Shown in pieces: positions 42,265 to 52,753 of a DNA stretch of 64,000 nt. Made by a program: the position numbers and the translations under genes. The notes under the pieces are model-generated. The model was not told where the DNA came from. It worked only from the letters and a program-made list of their open reading frames with translations, and did no database searches. Origin of the DNA: Methyloceanibacter superfactus (GTDB lineage Bacteria; Pseudomonadota; Alphaproteobacteria; Rhizobiales; Methyloligellaceae); the NCBI RefSeq assembly GCF_001723305.1, contig NZ_LPWF01000034.1, positions 1 to 64,000 of the forward strand, given 5' to 3'. Within the stretch, counting starts at the first letter, position 1; each line of letters begins with the position of its first letter.

Positions 42265-43609
42265 GCCGCTTCCTTCCTCGCTTGTTCCGCTGCCGCGATC
42301 AGGCGATTCAATGCTGCATCGAAGGTGAGACTATGGCGGTCGCCGGTGGCGCGCTCTTTCAGCTCGACCTCTCCCGCTTTGAGGCTCTTTGGCCCGACGA
42401 TGATCTGCCAAGGGAGGCCAATTAGGTCCATGGCGGCGAATTTAGCCCCTGCCCGGTCGTCGCGGTCGTCGTAGAGAATGTCGAGGCCGGCCGCTTTCAG
42501 CTGACCGTAGAAATTCTCGCAAGCCGCGTCGGTATCGGCATCGCCGACTTTGAGGTTGATGAGACCGACATCGAACGGCGCCACGGCTTGCGGCCAGATG
42601 ATGCCGGCGTCGTCATGGGACGCCTCGATGATGGCGCCCACAAGCCGCGAGACGCCGATGCCGTAAGAGCCCATCTCGACTGCGATGAGCTCGCCGCCCG
42701 GCCCTTGAACCTTGGCGCCCATGGCCTCGGAGTACTTCGTGCCGAAATAGAAAACCTGTCCGACCTCGATGCCGCGCGCGGAAAGCTGCATGTCCGCGGG
42801 CACCTCTTGGGCGAAGCGCTTCGGATCGTGGACGTCCTCGGTCGCCGCATAAAGCTCGGTTCGCTGACGGACGTAAGGGGTTAGATCGGACTGATAGTCC
42901 ACGTCCTGTGGCGGTACCGGCATCTGGATCAGATCCTTATGGCAGTACACCTGGGACTCGCCGGTCTCGGCGAGGATGATGAATTCGTGGGAGAGATCGC
43001 CGCCGATCGGCCCCGTCTCGGCGCGCATCGGTACCGCGCGAAGCCCCATGCGCGCGAAGGTGCGCAAATAGGAGACGAACATCTTGTTGTAGGATTTGAC
43101 GGCGCCCTCTTTGTCGAGGTCGAAGGAGTAGGAATCCTTCATGAGGAACTCGCGCCCGCGCATCACGCCGAAGCGCGGCCTGACCTCGTCGCGAAATTTC
43201 CATTGGATATGGTAGAGGATGCGGGGCACGTCCTTGTAGGACTTGGCACCCGCGCGGAAGATCTCGGTGATCATTTCCTCGTTGGTCGGGCCGTAGAGCA
43301 TGTCGCGCTCGTGGCGGTCCTTGATGCGCAGCATCTCCTTGCCATAGGCCTCGTAGCGGCCGCTCTCCCGCCACAGCTCGGCTGGCTGAATGGTCGGCAT
43401 GAGCAATTCGATGGCGCCGGCCCTGTCCTGCTCCTCCCGGACAATCTGCTCGATCTTTTGCAACACGCGGTGGCCGAGGGGGAGCCAGGAATAGATGCCC
43501 GCGCTCGATTGGCGCGTAAGGCCCGCCCGCAGCATCAGGCGGTGGGAGACGATCTCCGCTCCTTCGGATCGTCGCGCAACAGTGGCAGAAAATAGCGGCT
43601 GAGGCGCAT
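42261..43609 (-). CDS. proS: Proline--tRNA ligase, one frameshift near the N-terminus
   Basis: Class II synthetase that charges tRNA-Pro. The natural start is ATG 43609 ([17 protein letters not shown]). The following [20 protein letters not shown] is in a different frame, implying one missing base near 43559. The uncorrected frame instead opens at 43742 with about 60 unrelated residues, which a gene caller would wrongly include. The catalytic core is intact ([52 protein letters not shown]). Repaired length is 449 aa, the short alphaproteobacterial form without the editing insertion. Confidence 0.94.
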
Positions 43610-44022
43610 CGTGAGCCCTAACGGCGTTGGCAGCGGGCTCAGAGCCCGCCCGTTGCAATGAGCCATTCTTAGCGCGAAAGCCGGAAGCTCCCCCGCCGGG
43701 CCCCTTGGCGCGGCTAATAGCCAGTTTCGCAAGGCTAAGCAATCAGCCCCGACCAGAAATCCCGGAGCGATGTGATCCCGCAGCGATTCTCCTCCGTGAG
43801 GGCCCGATTGCCACTATCCGAGCACGAAGCATTGCCGGGTACAACGAGAGGTAGCGCAAGCATTGTCCGCCCCTTCTCGTTCCCGGCAAATGTTGCTCGC
43901 CGCTTAGGCAGAATTTCTCGCCGGAACCACTGGATAGCGACCCGGAATGTCTTGGCTTCTCTTAGGTCTGGTCGACCCTGTCTCCCGCAAGCATAAATCT
44001 GCGGCGACCGGTCACAATCATG
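43610..44022. other. Gene-free stretch between proS and the candidate small RNA
   Basis: No open frame here resembles a known protein. A minus-strand open frame over 43735-44124 has no family likeness, a composition unlike the neighbours (many Arg, Ser, Cys), and no ribosome site. Base composition is less GC-rich than the flanking genes. The minus-strand leader and promoter of proS should lie within it, but I could not single one out. Confidence 0.5.
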
Positions 44023-44050
44023 GTGACAATTTGGCGCGCCTGGGCTAGTG
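44023..44050 (+). promoter_or_regulatory. Possible promoter of a plus-strand small RNA
   Basis: GTGACA (44023-44028) and CTAGTG (44045-44050), spaced 16 nt, form a plausible alphaproteobacterial sigma-70 promoter pointing right. An inverted repeat GTCAC-N7-GTGAC (44011-44027) overlaps the -35 and could be an operator. The main support is the terminator downstream; the hexamers alone are weak. Confidence 0.3.
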
Positions 44051-44056
44051 TCCCGC

Positions 44057-44258
44057 CACAACGTGGGAGCGCTCGGGACCGGCGACGATCTCGGAGTTTT
44101 GCGTTGAGATTGGACAAGGTCCAAGTCTTGGGAGGAAGTACTCCAGGCGCGCTAATCATGGAAATACATGGGCGCCGCCGCTTTTCAGTCTGAATAGGCC
44201 GGAAAGACAAGGAGTCACGATACTGAAGCAAGGTCGGGTTCGACCTTGCTTTTTTTTT
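44057..44258 (+). ncRNA. Candidate intergenic small RNA
   Basis: Both flanking genes (DUF1467 and proS) are on the minus strand, yet this gap ends in a strong plus-strand intrinsic terminator. The sequence before it can fold into a chain of hairpins: GGAC-AAG-GTCC (44112-44122), GGAG-GAAGTA-CTCC (44131-44144), and a two-part stem with GGCGC/GCGCC outside and CATG-GAAATA-CATG inside (44146-44176). The last two loops are both purine-rich (GAAGTA and GAAATA). A start near 44057 is guessed from the weak promoter, giving about 200 nt. It does not match the hallmark motifs I know for 4.5S, RNase P or tmRNA. An 11-codon open frame (ATG 44158) lacks a well-placed ribosome site. Function unknown. Confidence 0.4.
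44226..44258 (+). terminator. Strong intrinsic terminator on the plus strand
   Basis: Stem AAGCAAGGTCG (44226-44236) pairs perfectly with CGACCTTGCTT (44241-44251) around a GGTT loop and runs into nine T residues (44250-44258). On the minus strand no T-run follows, so it acts only for rightward transcripts, although no plus-strand protein gene lies upstream within the gap. Confidence 0.9.
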
Positions 44259-44287
44259 GTCTTGGATTCCGGTGCGCGCGCGGAGCG

Positions 44288-44566
44288 CTACTTCACCTTT
44301 TCGTAGCGTGGGAAGAACGGGATATCGTCGAGCCGGATCACGTGGTGCACGAGGATAGCGTAGACGCCGGCGAAAATGACGGCCGATACCAGCGTCGTAG
44401 CGATCACCTTCGGCAACATGCGTGGCCGCTGCGGCGCGCTCTCGGCGAAACCCGGAGATGCCTCCTCGCCCGCCTCCTCGGCAGTCCGCACGCCGAACGG
44501 CAGCATGGCGAACAGCACGATCCACCAGATCACGAAATAGATGGCCAGCGCGAAGGCAAGGCTCAT
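44288..44566 (-). CDS. DUF1467 family membrane protein
   Basis: Small inner-membrane protein of unknown function found widely in alphaproteobacteria, usually next to mce and proS as here. The 92-aa chain has two membrane helices (about residues 6-26 and 53-75). The first contains IYFVIWWIVLFAMLPFGVRT, the part typical of the family. It starts 3 nt after the mce stop, so the two are probably one transcript. Between its end and proS lies the candidate small RNA gap of about 680 nt. Confidence 0.88.
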   Translation of the reverse strand: MSLAFALAIYFVIWWIVLFAMLPFGVRTAEEAGEEASPGFAESAPQRPRMLPKVIATTLVSAVIFAGVYAILVHHVIRLDDIPFFPRYEKVK

Positions 44567-44569
44567 GGC

Positions 44570-44968
44570 TTAGGCCTCTTCGAGTTCCACGAGCGTGCCG
44601 CAGAAGTCTTTCGGATGGAGGAAGATCACCGGCTTGCCGTGAGCGCCGATCTTAGGCTCACCAAGTACGCGGGCGCCTCGCTTCACCATCCGGTCGCGCG
44701 CTTCCTCGATGTTCGGCACCTCATAGCAGAGGTGATGGATGCCGCCATTGGGATTTCGCTCGAGGAACCCCGCGATCGGCGAGTTGTCGCCGTAAACCCC
44801 AAGCAACTCGATCTTGGTGTTGGGCAGCTCGATGAACACCGTGGTCACGCCATGCTCGGGCTGATCCTCTTCCGCCGAGACCTTGGCGCCGAGGGTGCTC
44901 CGATAAACATCTGTCGCCGCCTTCAGATCGGGGACGACAATGGCGACATGGTTCAAACGGCCTATCAT
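44570..44968 (-). CDS. mce: Methylmalonyl-CoA epimerase
   Basis: Interconverts the (R) and (S) forms of methylmalonyl-CoA in propionate catabolism and related routes. The 132-aa protein is a vicinal-oxygen-chelate fold. Metal-ligand regions are the NHVAIVVPDL start, the HHLCYEV segment, and the C-terminal GTLVELEE. ATG 44968 is preferred to the TTG one codon upstream. Methylmalonyl-CoA mutase and propionyl-CoA carboxylase are not in the window; mce commonly sits in the nuo-birA-rnj-mce-proS block of alphaproteobacteria. Confidence 0.93.
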   Translation of the reverse strand: MIGRLNHVAIVVPDLKAATDVYRSTLGAKVSAEEDQPEHGVTTVFIELPNTKIELLGVYGDNSPIAGFLERNPNGGIHHLCYEVPNIEEARDRMVKRGARVLGEPKIGAHGKPVIFLHPKDFCGTLVELEEA

Positions 44969-45078
44969 CAAACTTCGCTCCGGCTTCGTGACACGAGATC
45001 TTGAATTTAGGGCGCTAGCACGCTCGGCGCTAGGTGATCAGCTTCTAGCGCGGTCCCGCGCTGCGTGCCAATTGAGGC

Positions 45079-46764
45079 CTATAGCACCGTCAGGAGCACG
45101 GAACACAGGGGCTTCTTGCCCCAGGCTTGATTGACGGCGGCACGGACGCCGCGGCGGACCGCCTCGCTCACGACCGCCGGATCCTTGCGGCGCGGACGCG
45201 GAATGCTCTTCACCGTGCCGATGGCCGCGTCCCGGACGATGTTCTCGAACGGCGTGCCGAATGTATCGGCGGCCGGGAGGCCGCTCAGCGCCACTTCCGG
45301 ATCGGCCACAAGCTCGCCTTTGGTCGTCAGCACCAGCGACACCGAGACGATGCCGGCGAAACTCAACTTGCGGCGCTCACGCACTTGGCCGTCGTCGGAG
45401 TGCGTGAGGATGGCACCGTCGCGATAGAGGCGCCCGGTGGGCACCTCGCCGACAATGGCGGCGGGCTGCGGGAGCAGGTGAACCACGGTGCCGTTGCGCG
45501 CCCGGATCACTTGCTTGACGCCGAGCGCCTCGGCCAGTTCGGCATGCGCCTCGAGATGCCGGCCCTCGCCATGCATGGGCACGGCAATCTCAGGCTTCAG
45601 CCAATCATATAACTGCTCGAGCTCACCTTTACGCGGATGGCCCGAGACGTGGACGAGCGCATCCTGATCGGTCAGGATCTCGATCTTGTTGTCCGACAAC
45701 GCGTTCTGCACGCGTCCCACGGCCTTCTCGTTGCCCGGGATGGTGCGCGAAGAGAAGATCACCCAATCGCCGGCATCGAGCTTGACATGAGGATGCTCGC
45801 CCGAGGCGATACGCGAAAGGGCGGCGCGGGTCTCGCCTTGGCTGCCGGTGCACAGCGCCACAACATTGCGCGGCGGCAGCTTGGCGAATGCCGTCTCCTC
45901 ATGGAAGTAGAGATCCGGATCGAGATAGCCGGTGGCCTGCGCCGCCTCGATGACGCGATACATGGCGCGGCCGACGACGACGAGTTCGCGGCACGCGGCC
46001 TGCGCGGCCTTTGCCACCGAGCCGAGCCGAGCCACGTTGGACGCGAAGGTTGTAACCGCCACACGTTGTGGCGCCTCGGCGATGAGCTTGTTCAGGGTCA
46101 CGGCAACGTCGGCTTCCGACGGGGACACGCCCTCGCGGATGGCGTTGGTGGAATCGCAGATCAGCGCCGCCAGCCCTTCCCGGCCAATCTCGCGCAAGCG
46201 CCTCTCATCGGTCGGAGCGCTGGTCAGCGGATTGGCGTCTAGCTTCCAGTCTCCCGTATGCAGCACCGCGCCGAGCGGCGTCCGGATGGCGATGGCCGAT
46301 GGCTCGGGGATCGAGTGGGACATGCTGATCAGTTCGACATCGAACGCGCCAATGGTCCGCCGGCTTCCCATGTCGACGACTTCGAGGGGAAAGTTCTCCG
46401 CGATGCCCATCTCGCCGAGCTTCGACTTGAGCATCTCGGCGGTGAAGGGGGTGGCGTAGACGGTCACGTCGCCGAGGAGCGGCCAAAGATCGGCCACGGC
46501 GCCGTAGTGATCCTCGTGCGCATGGGTGAGCAGGAGGCCGGCGACGTTGTGGCGCTCCTCCTCGAGAAATCGGATGTCGGGGAGGATGACGTCGATGCCG
46601 GGCTCGAACTCGCTGCCGAAGGTCACGCCCATGTCGACGATGAGCCACTGAAAGGCGCCCCGGCGGCCATAGCCGTAGAGATACAGATTCATGCCGATCT
46701 CGCCGACGCCGCCTAGCGGCACGAACACGAGTTCGTCTCCTTTACGATCGGATTTTCGGGACAC
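45079..46764 (-). CDS. rnj: Ribonuclease J
   Basis: Metallo-beta-lactamase ribonuclease with endo- and 5'-3' exonuclease activity, used in RNA maturation and decay. From GTG 46764 (MSRKSDRKGDELVFVPLGGVGEIG) the protein is 561 aa. The zinc motif is LTHAHEDHYGA, with further ligands in VLHTGDWKLD and the C-terminal VSGHPRKGELEQL. The beta-CASP domain lies between. The uncorrected upstream extension to 46998 overlaps birA and has no family likeness. It starts 17 nt after the birA stop. Confidence 0.95.
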   Translation of the reverse strand: MSRKSDRKGDELVFVPLGGVGEIGMNLYLYGYGRRGAFQWLIVDMGVTFGSEFEPGIDVILPDIRFLEEERHNVAGLLLTHAHEDHYGAVADLWPLLGDVTVYATPFTAEMLKSKLGEMGIAENFPLEVVDMGSRRTIGAFDVELISMSHSIPEPSAIAIRTPLGAVLHTGDWKLDANPLTSAPTDERRLREIGREGLAALICDSTNAIREGVSPSEADVAVTLNKLIAEAPQRVAVTTFASNVARLGSVAKAAQAACRELVVVGRAMYRVIEAAQATGYLDPDLYFHEETAFAKLPPRNVVALCTGSQGETRAALSRIASGEHPHVKLDAGDWVIFSSRTIPGNEKAVGRVQNALSDNKIEILTDQDALVHVSGHPRKGELEQLYDWLKPEIAVPMHGEGRHLEAHAELAEALGVKQVIRARNGTVVHLLPQPAAIVGEVPTGRLYRDGAILTHSDDGQVRERRKLSFAGIVSVSLVLTTKGELVADPEVALSGLPAADTFGTPFENIVRDAAIGTVKSIPRPRRKDPAVVSEAVRRGVRAAVNQAWGKKPLCSVLLTVL

Positions 46765-46781
46765 TGGGCTCGGTTGCCTTG

Positions 46782-47555
46782 TCAGTTGGCGAAGAAGACG
46801 TCGCCAGCGGTCACGCGGGCTTCGCCTTCGCTCGTCCGGAGCCGGAGTGCGCCGTCGGAGTCTAGCCCGGCATAGGTGCCTTCCGTCTCGACCCCGTTGA
46901 GTTTCACGCGCATGGGCCGTCCCACCGGCCCGGCCCGGTCGAGCCAGGCGCGGCGAATGGTAGGAAATGTCGCGCCCTCGCCCCAGCGCATGAGCCATTC
47001 GTGGGTTGTTGCGGCGAGCACTTGAAGCGCTTCGCCTGGCGTCACGGACAAGCCGTACTCAGCCAGGCTGACCGCGGGCTGCGGCAAGTTCTCGGGGTGA
47101 TTGGCGAGGTTGATGCCGGTGCCGATCACGACCGACCGAGCTGTTGGGTTTGGCCCCGGGCACGTTCTCGAGCAGCATGCCGGCGACCTTCTCCTCGGCG
47201 AGGAGAACGTCGTTCGGCCATTTGAGCAAAAGCTCCGAGCGGCCTCATAGGCGATGAGCTTGGCCACGGTTTCGTAGGCGACGATGCCGGCGACCAAGGC
47301 AAGCTGGCTTGCGGTCGGCAGTGGACAATTGAGCCTGATCAGGAGGCTCGCGAACAGATTGCCGAATTGAGAGGTCCATTCACGGCCGGCGCGGCCGCGT
47401 CCCTTGGATTGGCGCGACGACCAGATCCACAACGGCCCGGGTTCCCCCCGGTCCGCGCGGCGCCTCGCCTCGGCATTGGTGGAATCGACGGAGTCCAGCT
47501 TCGCCAGCCGGTAACCGGCCGGCATCTTAGGTGATGGAGATGCTATATAGCTCAT
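46782..47555 (-). CDS. birA: Biotin--[acetyl-CoA-carboxylase] ligase, with one compensating indel pair
   Basis: Attaches biotin to the carrier domain of biotin-dependent carboxylases. The 257-aa protein has the catalytic domain only and lacks the DNA-binding domain of E. coli BirA, so it is an enzyme but not a repressor. The ligand site QSKGRGRAGREWTS and the VVIGTGINLA segment are clear. The key KWPND motif is missing from the open frame; it reads correctly (LLLKWPNDVLLAEEKVAGMLLENVPG) in another frame between about 47237 and 47157, bounded by one missing and one extra base. Its ATG shares one base with the nuoN stop (TAATG). Confidence 0.92.
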   Translation of the reverse strand: MSYIASPSPKMPAGYRLAKLDSVDSTNAEARRRADRGEPGPLWIWSSRQSKGRGRAGREWTSQFGNLFASLLIRLNCPLPTASQLALVAGIVAYETVAKLIAYEAARSFCSNGRTTFSSPRRRSPACCSRTCPGPNPTARSVVIGTGINLANHPENLPQPAVSLAEYGLSVTPGEALQVLAATTHEWLMRWGEGATFPTIRRAWLDRAGPVGRPMRVKLNGVETEGTYAGLDSDGALRLRTSEGEARVTAGDVFFAN

Positions 47556-48982
47556 TAAAACAATGACTTGGCGGCTATTTCCGCGGCTGCTACCAACGGA
47601 GCCGGATAGACGAAATAGAGCAGAGTGAACACGCCGCTGACGCCGAGAATGGTGGCGAGAGTTGCCGGCATGGGCTCGAAGCGTTCCACGGGATCGTCGA
47701 AATACATGATCTTGACGATGCGCAGATAGTAGAAGGCCCCCACCACACTCAAGAGCACGCCGATCACGGCGAGCACGTAGAGACCAGACTCGATGGCAGC
47801 TAGGAACACGTAGAACTTGGCGAAGAAACCCGCAAGGGGTGGGATTCCGGCCAGAGAGAACAACAGGACCGCCATGGCGAGCGCCATCAGCGGCTTGGTG
47901 CGGGAAAGTCCGGAAAGCTGGTCGATCTGCTCCACCATCTTGCCGTCGCGCCGCATGGCGAGAATGCAGGCGAACATGCCAAGCGTCATCACCAGATAGA
48001 TGGCCAGGTAGATGATAACCCCCTGCACGCCTTCGGCCGTGCCGGCGGCGAGGCCGACCAGCGCATAGCCCATATGTCCGATCGAGCTATAGGCCATCAG
48101 GCGTTTGATGTTGCGCTGGCCGATGGCGGCGAACGAGCCGAGCGCCATGGAGGCAATGGCGAGGAACACGACGATCTGCTGCCACTCCATGGTGATGGCG
48201 GGGAAGGCCGAAATGACGACCCGGACCAGAAGCGCCATGGCGGCGAGCTTGGGCGCCGCGGCGAAGAAGGCGGTGACAGGGGTGGCGCGCCTCATAGCGT
48301 CCGGCGTCCACATATGGAAAGGCACGGCGGAGATCTTGAAAGCCAAGCCCGCCAACACAAACACTAGCCCGAAGATCAGGCCGAGATTGGGGTCGGACGG
48401 CTGCACCGAGGCGGCGATCTGGTTGAACTCGGTCGAGCCGGTGAAGCCGTAGACCAGTGACGCGCCATAGAGGAGCATGCCGGAGGACAGCGCGCCGAGG
48501 ACGAAATATTTTAGTCCGGCTTCCGAGGAGAGCGCGGAATCGCGCTTGAAGGCGGCGATCACATAGAGCGCCAGGCTCTGCAGCTCGAGACCAATATAGA
48601 GCGCGATGAGATCATAGGCCGAGATCATCATCAGCATGCCGGTGGCGGCGAACAGCACGAGAATGGGAAATTCGAATTTCAGCCCGCCCGAGTCACGCCA
48701 ATAGTCGATCGACATGATCAGCGCCACGCCGCGCCCCGTCAGGGTGAGGAGCTTTAGCATCCGCGCATAAGGATCGACGATAAAGCTGCCGTTGAACAGG
48801 AGCTCCGTCCCCTCGCCCGCGGCGACGAAGATGCCCGACATGACGAGAACGCCGACGGCGAGCCATAGCACGAGTTCGCCGCGCTCTTGGCGCGTGGCGA
48901 CGCCGAGCATCAATAGCGCCATGGCCCCAATCGCGAGGACCAGCTCGGGGACTATCACGACGAGATTGAGCGACTGGACCAC
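47555..48982 (-). CDS. nuoN: NADH-quinone oxidoreductase subunit N, with three nearby deletions
   Basis: Antiporter-like membrane subunit of respiratory complex I that takes part in proton pumping. The 475-aa protein has about 14 membrane helices, with the family stretches [22 protein letters not shown] (spread over residues 145-165), [14 protein letters not shown] and [13 protein letters not shown]. At 48283-48300 the open frame reads AMRRATPVT where the family has VYEGAPTPVT. Three single missing bases within about 18 nt explain this and keep the frame. It is the last nuo gene; birA starts at its stop. Confidence 0.95.
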   Translation of the reverse strand: MVQSLNLVVIVPELVLAIGAMALLMLGVATRQERGELVLWLAVGVLVMSGIFVAAGEGTELLFNGSFIVDPYARMLKLLTLTGRGVALIMSIDYWRDSGGLKFEFPILVLFAATGMLMMISAYDLIALYIGLELQSLALYVIAAFKRDSALSSEAGLKYFVLGALSSGMLLYGASLVYGFTGSTEFNQIAASVQPSDPNLGLIFGLVFVLAGLAFKISAVPFHMWTPDAMRRATPVTAFFAAAPKLAAMALLVRVVISAFPAITMEWQQIVVFLAIASMALGSFAAIGQRNIKRLMAYSSIGHMGYALVGLAAGTAEGVQGVIIYLAIYLVMTLGMFACILAMRRDGKMVEQIDQLSGLSRTKPLMALAMAVLLFSLAGIPPLAGFFAKFYVFLAAIESGLYVLAVIGVLLSVVGAFYYLRIVKIMYFDDPVERFEPMPATLATILGVSGVFTLLYFVYPAPLVAAAEIAAKSLF

Positions 48983-48994
48983 GCGCTAATCCCT

Positions 48995-50509
48995 CTAAGG
49001 CACGAGCGCAAACCGCGCCTGTTCGGCAGCGGCAAGGCTCGCTTTGAAATTGGACATCAACGCCTCGACGGACACGGCCGACACGTCGAGAACCGGATTG
49101 GGGTAGAAGCCGAAGAAGATGGTGATGACGATCAACGGCACCATTACGGCGACCTCGCGCCAGGACAGGTCCTTGATGTTGCGCAGCCCCGGCTTATCCA
49201 GCACGCCGAAGACGACGCGGCGGTAGAGCCATAACGCGTAGCCCGCCGACAGGATGATGCCGGTGGTCGCCAGCGCCGCGACCCAGGTGTTGACCTCGAA
49301 CGCGCCCATGAGGCTCAGGAACTCGCCGATGAAACCGCTCGTGCCGGGCAAGCCGACATTGGCGAGCGTGAACAGCATGAAGCAGAAGGCATAAAGCGGC
49401 ATGCGATTCACGAGGCCGCTGAATACCGCGATCTCGTGGGTGTGCATGCGGTCGTAAAGCACGCCGACACACAGGAAGAGCGCGGCGGAGACGATGCCGT
49501 GGGAGAGCATCAGGAAGATGCCGCCCTGTAGGCCTTGCATGGTGATGGTGAAGATACCGATGGTCACGAAAGCCATATGGGCGATGGACGAATAGGCGAT
49601 CAGCTTCTTCATATCCTCCTGTGCCAGGGCCACCAGCGAGGTGTAGATGATAGCGATGACCGAGAGCGCAAAGATGAGCGGCGCGAACTCGGCCGAGGCA
49701 AGCGGGAACATGGGGATGGAGAAGCGCAAGAAGCCGTAGCCGCCGAGCTTCAGGAGAATGCCGGCCAGGATCACCGAGCCGGCGGTCGGCGCTTCCACAT
49801 GGGCGTCGGGCAGCCAGGTATGCACCGGCCACATGGGCAGCTTCACCGCGAAGGAAGCAAGGAAGGCAAACCACAGCCAGGTCTGCATCTCGGGCGGGAA
49901 GTCGTGGGTCAGCAAGGCCGGGATATTGGTGGTGCCGGCCTCCCAGTAGATCGCCATGATGGCGAGCAGCATCAGGACCGAGCCGGCAAGCGTGTAGAGG
50001 AAGAATTTGAAGCTGGCATAGACGCGCCGCTGTCCGCCCCAAATGCCGATGATGAGAAACATCGGGATCAGCCCGCCCTCGAAGAACAGATAGAACATGA
50101 CGAGGTCGAGCGAGCAGAACACCCCGAGCATCAAGGTCTCAAGCACGAGGAAGGCGATCATGAATTCCTTCACGCGCGTCTTGATCGCGCCGAAGGTCGA
50201 CAGCACGGTGATGGGCATCAGCAGCGTGGTGAGCACCACGAAGGGCATTGAGATGCCGTCGATGCCCATGTGGAAAGTGATGGGCCCGAGCCACGGCCGA
50301 AGCTCGACGAACTGAAATTGCGCGGTGGCCATGTCGAAATCGCGCCACAAGAGCAGCGAGATGGCGAAGGTGATCAGCGTCGTCCACAGAGCGATGTACC
50401 GCGCGTTGCGGAACGTGCTTTCGTCGTTGCCGCGCAAGGCCAGGATCAGCAGCGCGCCAAGCAGCGGCAGGAACGTCACCGTGGAGAGGATCGGCCAGCT
50501 ATAGCTCAT
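48995..50509 (-). CDS. nuoM: NADH-quinone oxidoreductase subunit M
   Basis: Antiporter-like proton-pumping subunit of complex I, polytopic in the inner membrane. The 504-aa protein contains the family motifs [17 protein letters not shown], the charged [10 protein letters not shown] segment, [21 protein letters not shown] with the channel lysine, and [15 protein letters not shown]. Its start overlaps nuoL by 4 nt (ATGA), and nuoN follows after 12 nt. Intact. Confidence 0.97.
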   Translation of the reverse strand: MSYSWPILSTVTFLPLLGALLILALRGNDESTFRNARYIALWTTLITFAISLLLWRDFDMATAQFQFVELRPWLGPITFHMGIDGISMPFVVLTTLLMPITVLSTFGAIKTRVKEFMIAFLVLETLMLGVFCSLDLVMFYLFFEGGLIPMFLIIGIWGGQRRVYASFKFFLYTLAGSVLMLLAIMAIYWEAGTTNIPALLTHDFPPEMQTWLWFAFLASFAVKLPMWPVHTWLPDAHVEAPTAGSVILAGILLKLGGYGFLRFSIPMFPLASAEFAPLIFALSVIAIIYTSLVALAQEDMKKLIAYSSIAHMAFVTIGIFTITMQGLQGGIFLMLSHGIVSAALFLCVGVLYDRMHTHEIAVFSGLVNRMPLYAFCFMLFTLANVGLPGTSGFIGEFLSLMGAFEVNTWVAALATTGIILSAGYALWLYRRVVFGVLDKPGLRNIKDLSWREVAVMVPLIVITIFFGFYPNPVLDVSAVSVEALMSNFKASLAAAEQARFALVP

Positions 50510-52431
50510 GGCGCGATCCCCCCACCCGAGAAGATGAAATAGGTGAGGAACAGCGCCACGCCGATCAGCATGATGAAGGCGTAGTGATAGATATAGCCGG
50601 TCTGCAACCGGACCACGCGGTTGGTGATGTCGACCACTCGCGCCGATACGCCATCGGGCCCGAGGCCGTCGATGATCTTGCCGTCACCGAACTTCCACAA
50701 GAAGTAGCCGAGCCGCTTGGCCGGCCGCACGAAAAGGAAGTCGTAGAGTGCATCGAAATACCAGGCATGGAGGAAGAACCGGTTGACGGCGGGGAAGCGC
50801 TTGAGCAGCCCGAACGGATAGAGCGGCTGCCACATGTAGAAATACCAAGCGATGAGGAAGCCGGCCGTCATGGCGATTGTCGGCGATAGGGTCAGCCATA
50901 ACGGCAACTCGTGATGGGCAACTTCGTGGGTGACGAGAGAGTCGCGCCAGAAGCCGATCTGGTCGGTGCCGATGAAGAGATGCTGGAAGCCGATGCCGGT
51001 GAACAGCGCGCCGAGCGCGAGGATGACCAGCGGTACGCCCATGGTCCAGGGCGGCTCATGGGCATGGTCGAGGACTTTTCTACCGCCCTTGAAGTTCCCC
51101 TCGAAGGTCATGAACATCATGCGCCAGGTGTAGAGGGCGGTGAGGAATGCGGCGATCAGCGTCGTCAGATAGGCGTAAAGACCGACCGCGGTGTGGTCGC
51201 CGTAGGTCGTCTCGATGATGAAGTCCTTGGAGAAGAAGCCCGAGGTGAGGGGAAAGCCGGTCAAGGCGAGCGAGCCGATCAACATCATGACCCAGGTGAA
51301 GGGGATGACTTTGCGCAAGCCGCCCATGCGGCGCATGTCCTGATTGTCGGCGAGCGTATGGATGACGGCGCCGGCGCATAGAAACAGCAGCGCCTTGAAG
51401 CAGGCATGGGTGAAGAGGTGGAACATGCCCGCGCCGAACGCGCCGACGCCTTCGGCTGCGAACATGTAGCCGAGCTGCGAGCAGGTCGAATAGGCGATGA
51501 CGCGCTTGATGTCGGTCTGCACGACCGCCGCTGTCGCGGCGAAGAAGGCGCTGGTGCCGCCGATGATGGCGACGAAGGCGAGCGCGTAAGGGGCGAGCTC
51601 GAAGAGCGGGGACAGCCGCGCTACCATGTACACGCCGGCCGTCACCATGGTGGCGGCATGGATCAAGGCTGACACCGGGGTCGGGCCTTCCATGGCGTCA
51701 GGAAGCCAGGTGTGCAGCAGGAACTGCGCCGACTTGCCCATGGCGCCCATGAACAGCAGGAAGCAGACCAGCTCCAGGATGGGGACCTGGTAGCCGAGGA
51801 AGGCCATGGTCTTGCCCACCTGGTCGGGAGCCGCGGCGAAGATCGTGTCGTATTGTACGGCGCCGAACACGACGAAGATGGCGAAGATGCCGAGGGCGAA
51901 GCCGAAATCACCCACCCGGTTGACGATGAAGGCCTTGATGGCGGCGGCGTTGGCGGCGGGCTTCTGATACCAGAAGCCGATCAAAAGATACGAGGCGAGC
52001 CCCACGCCTTCCCATCCGAAGAAGAGCTGCACGAGATCGTCGGCCGTCACCAACGCCAGCATGGCGAAGGTGAACAGCGACAGATAAGCGAAGAAGCGCT
52101 CCTTGTGCGGATCCTCGTCCATGTAGCCGACGGAGTAGAGATGCACGACGCTCGAAACCGTCGTCACGACCACCAGCATGACGGCGGTCAGGGTGTCGAT
52201 GCGCAAAGACCAAAACGTCTTCAGCTCGCCCGAGTGGATCCAGCTCAATAGCTCGATACGAACGTCCTGCCCGTCGATGGCGACCTGATAGAAGGCGAGC
52301 CAGGACAGGAAGGCGGCGACGAACAGCAGCGTCGTCGTCACCACCTCGCAGGCGCGCGCGCCCACAAGGCGGCCGAAGAAGCCGGCGAAGATGGCGCCCA
52401 GCAGGGGCAGGAAGACGATCGCCTGATACAT
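50506..52431 (-). CDS. nuoL: NADH-quinone oxidoreductase subunit L
   Basis: Largest antiporter-like subunit of complex I, carrying the long lateral helix along the membrane arm. The 641-aa protein contains [37 protein letters not shown] and the C-terminal extension expected for the lateral helix. It lies 13 nt after nuoK and overlaps nuoM by 4 nt. Intact. Confidence 0.97.
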   Translation of the reverse strand: MYQAIVFLPLLGAIFAGFFGRLVGARACEVVTTTLLFVAAFLSWLAFYQVAIDGQDVRIELLSWIHSGELKTFWSLRIDTLTAVMLVVVTTVSSVVHLYSVGYMDEDPHKERFFAYLSLFTFAMLALVTADDLVQLFFGWEGVGLASYLLIGFWYQKPAANAAAIKAFIVNRVGDFGFALGIFAIFVVFGAVQYDTIFAAAPDQVGKTMAFLGYQVPILELVCFLLFMGAMGKSAQFLLHTWLPDAMEGPTPVSALIHAATMVTAGVYMVARLSPLFELAPYALAFVAIIGGTSAFFAATAAVVQTDIKRVIAYSTCSQLGYMFAAEGVGAFGAGMFHLFTHACFKALLFLCAGAVIHTLADNQDMRRMGGLRKVIPFTWVMMLIGSLALTGFPLTSGFFSKDFIIETTYGDHTAVGLYAYLTTLIAAFLTALYTWRMMFMTFEGNFKGGRKVLDHAHEPPWTMGVPLVILALGALFTGIGFQHLFIGTDQIGFWRDSLVTHEVAHHELPLWLTLSPTIAMTAGFLIAWYFYMWQPLYPFGLLKRFPAVNRFFLHAWYFDALYDFLFVRPAKRLGYFLWKFGDGKIIDGLGPDGVSARVVDITNRVVRLQTGYIYHYAFIMLIGVALFLTYFIFSGGGIAP

Positions 52432-52444
52432 CGGAGGTCTGCCG

Positions 52445-52753
52445 TCAGCCTTTCAGAAGATCGATTTCGGCGACGTCGATCGTGCCGCGATTGCGGAAGT
52501 AGACGACGATGATGGCCAAGCCGATCGCCGCTTCAGCCGCCGCCACGGTGAGCACGATCAGGGTGAAGACCTGGCCGACGAGATCGCCATGAAACGAGGA
52601 GAAGGCGACGAAGTTGATATTGACCGCAAGCAACATCAGTTCGATCGACATCAGAATGACGATGACGTTCTTGCGGTTGAGAAAGATGCCGAAGATGCCG
52701 ATGGTGAACAGGATCGCGGCAACGGTGAGATAGTGGGATAGGCCGATCGTCAT
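52445..52753 (-). CDS. nuoK: NADH-quinone oxidoreductase subunit K
   Basis: Small three-helix membrane subunit of complex I next to the quinone-arm junction. The 102-aa protein starts at ATG 52753 ([19 protein letters not shown]). It contains the functionally important glutamates in [15 protein letters not shown] and [11 protein letters not shown]. The start overlaps the nuoJ stop by 4 nt. Confidence 0.97.
   Translation of the reverse strand: MTIGLSHYLTVAAILFTIGIFGIFLNRKNVIVILMSIELMLLAVNINFVAFSSFHGDLVGQVFTLIVLTVAAAEAAIGLAIIVVYFRNRGTIDVAEIDLLKG

Noticed and set aside
43735-44124. Minus-strand open frame of 129 codons in the proS-DUF1467 gap
   Set aside because: No similarity that I recognise, composition unlike the neighbours, no good ribosome site, and it overlaps the candidate small RNA.
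44158-44193. Eleven-codon plus-strand open frame (MEIHGRRRFSV) in the candidate small RNA
   Set aside because: The purine-rich GGGAGGA stretch is over 20 nt upstream and lies in a predicted hairpin; too short to support without conservation data.
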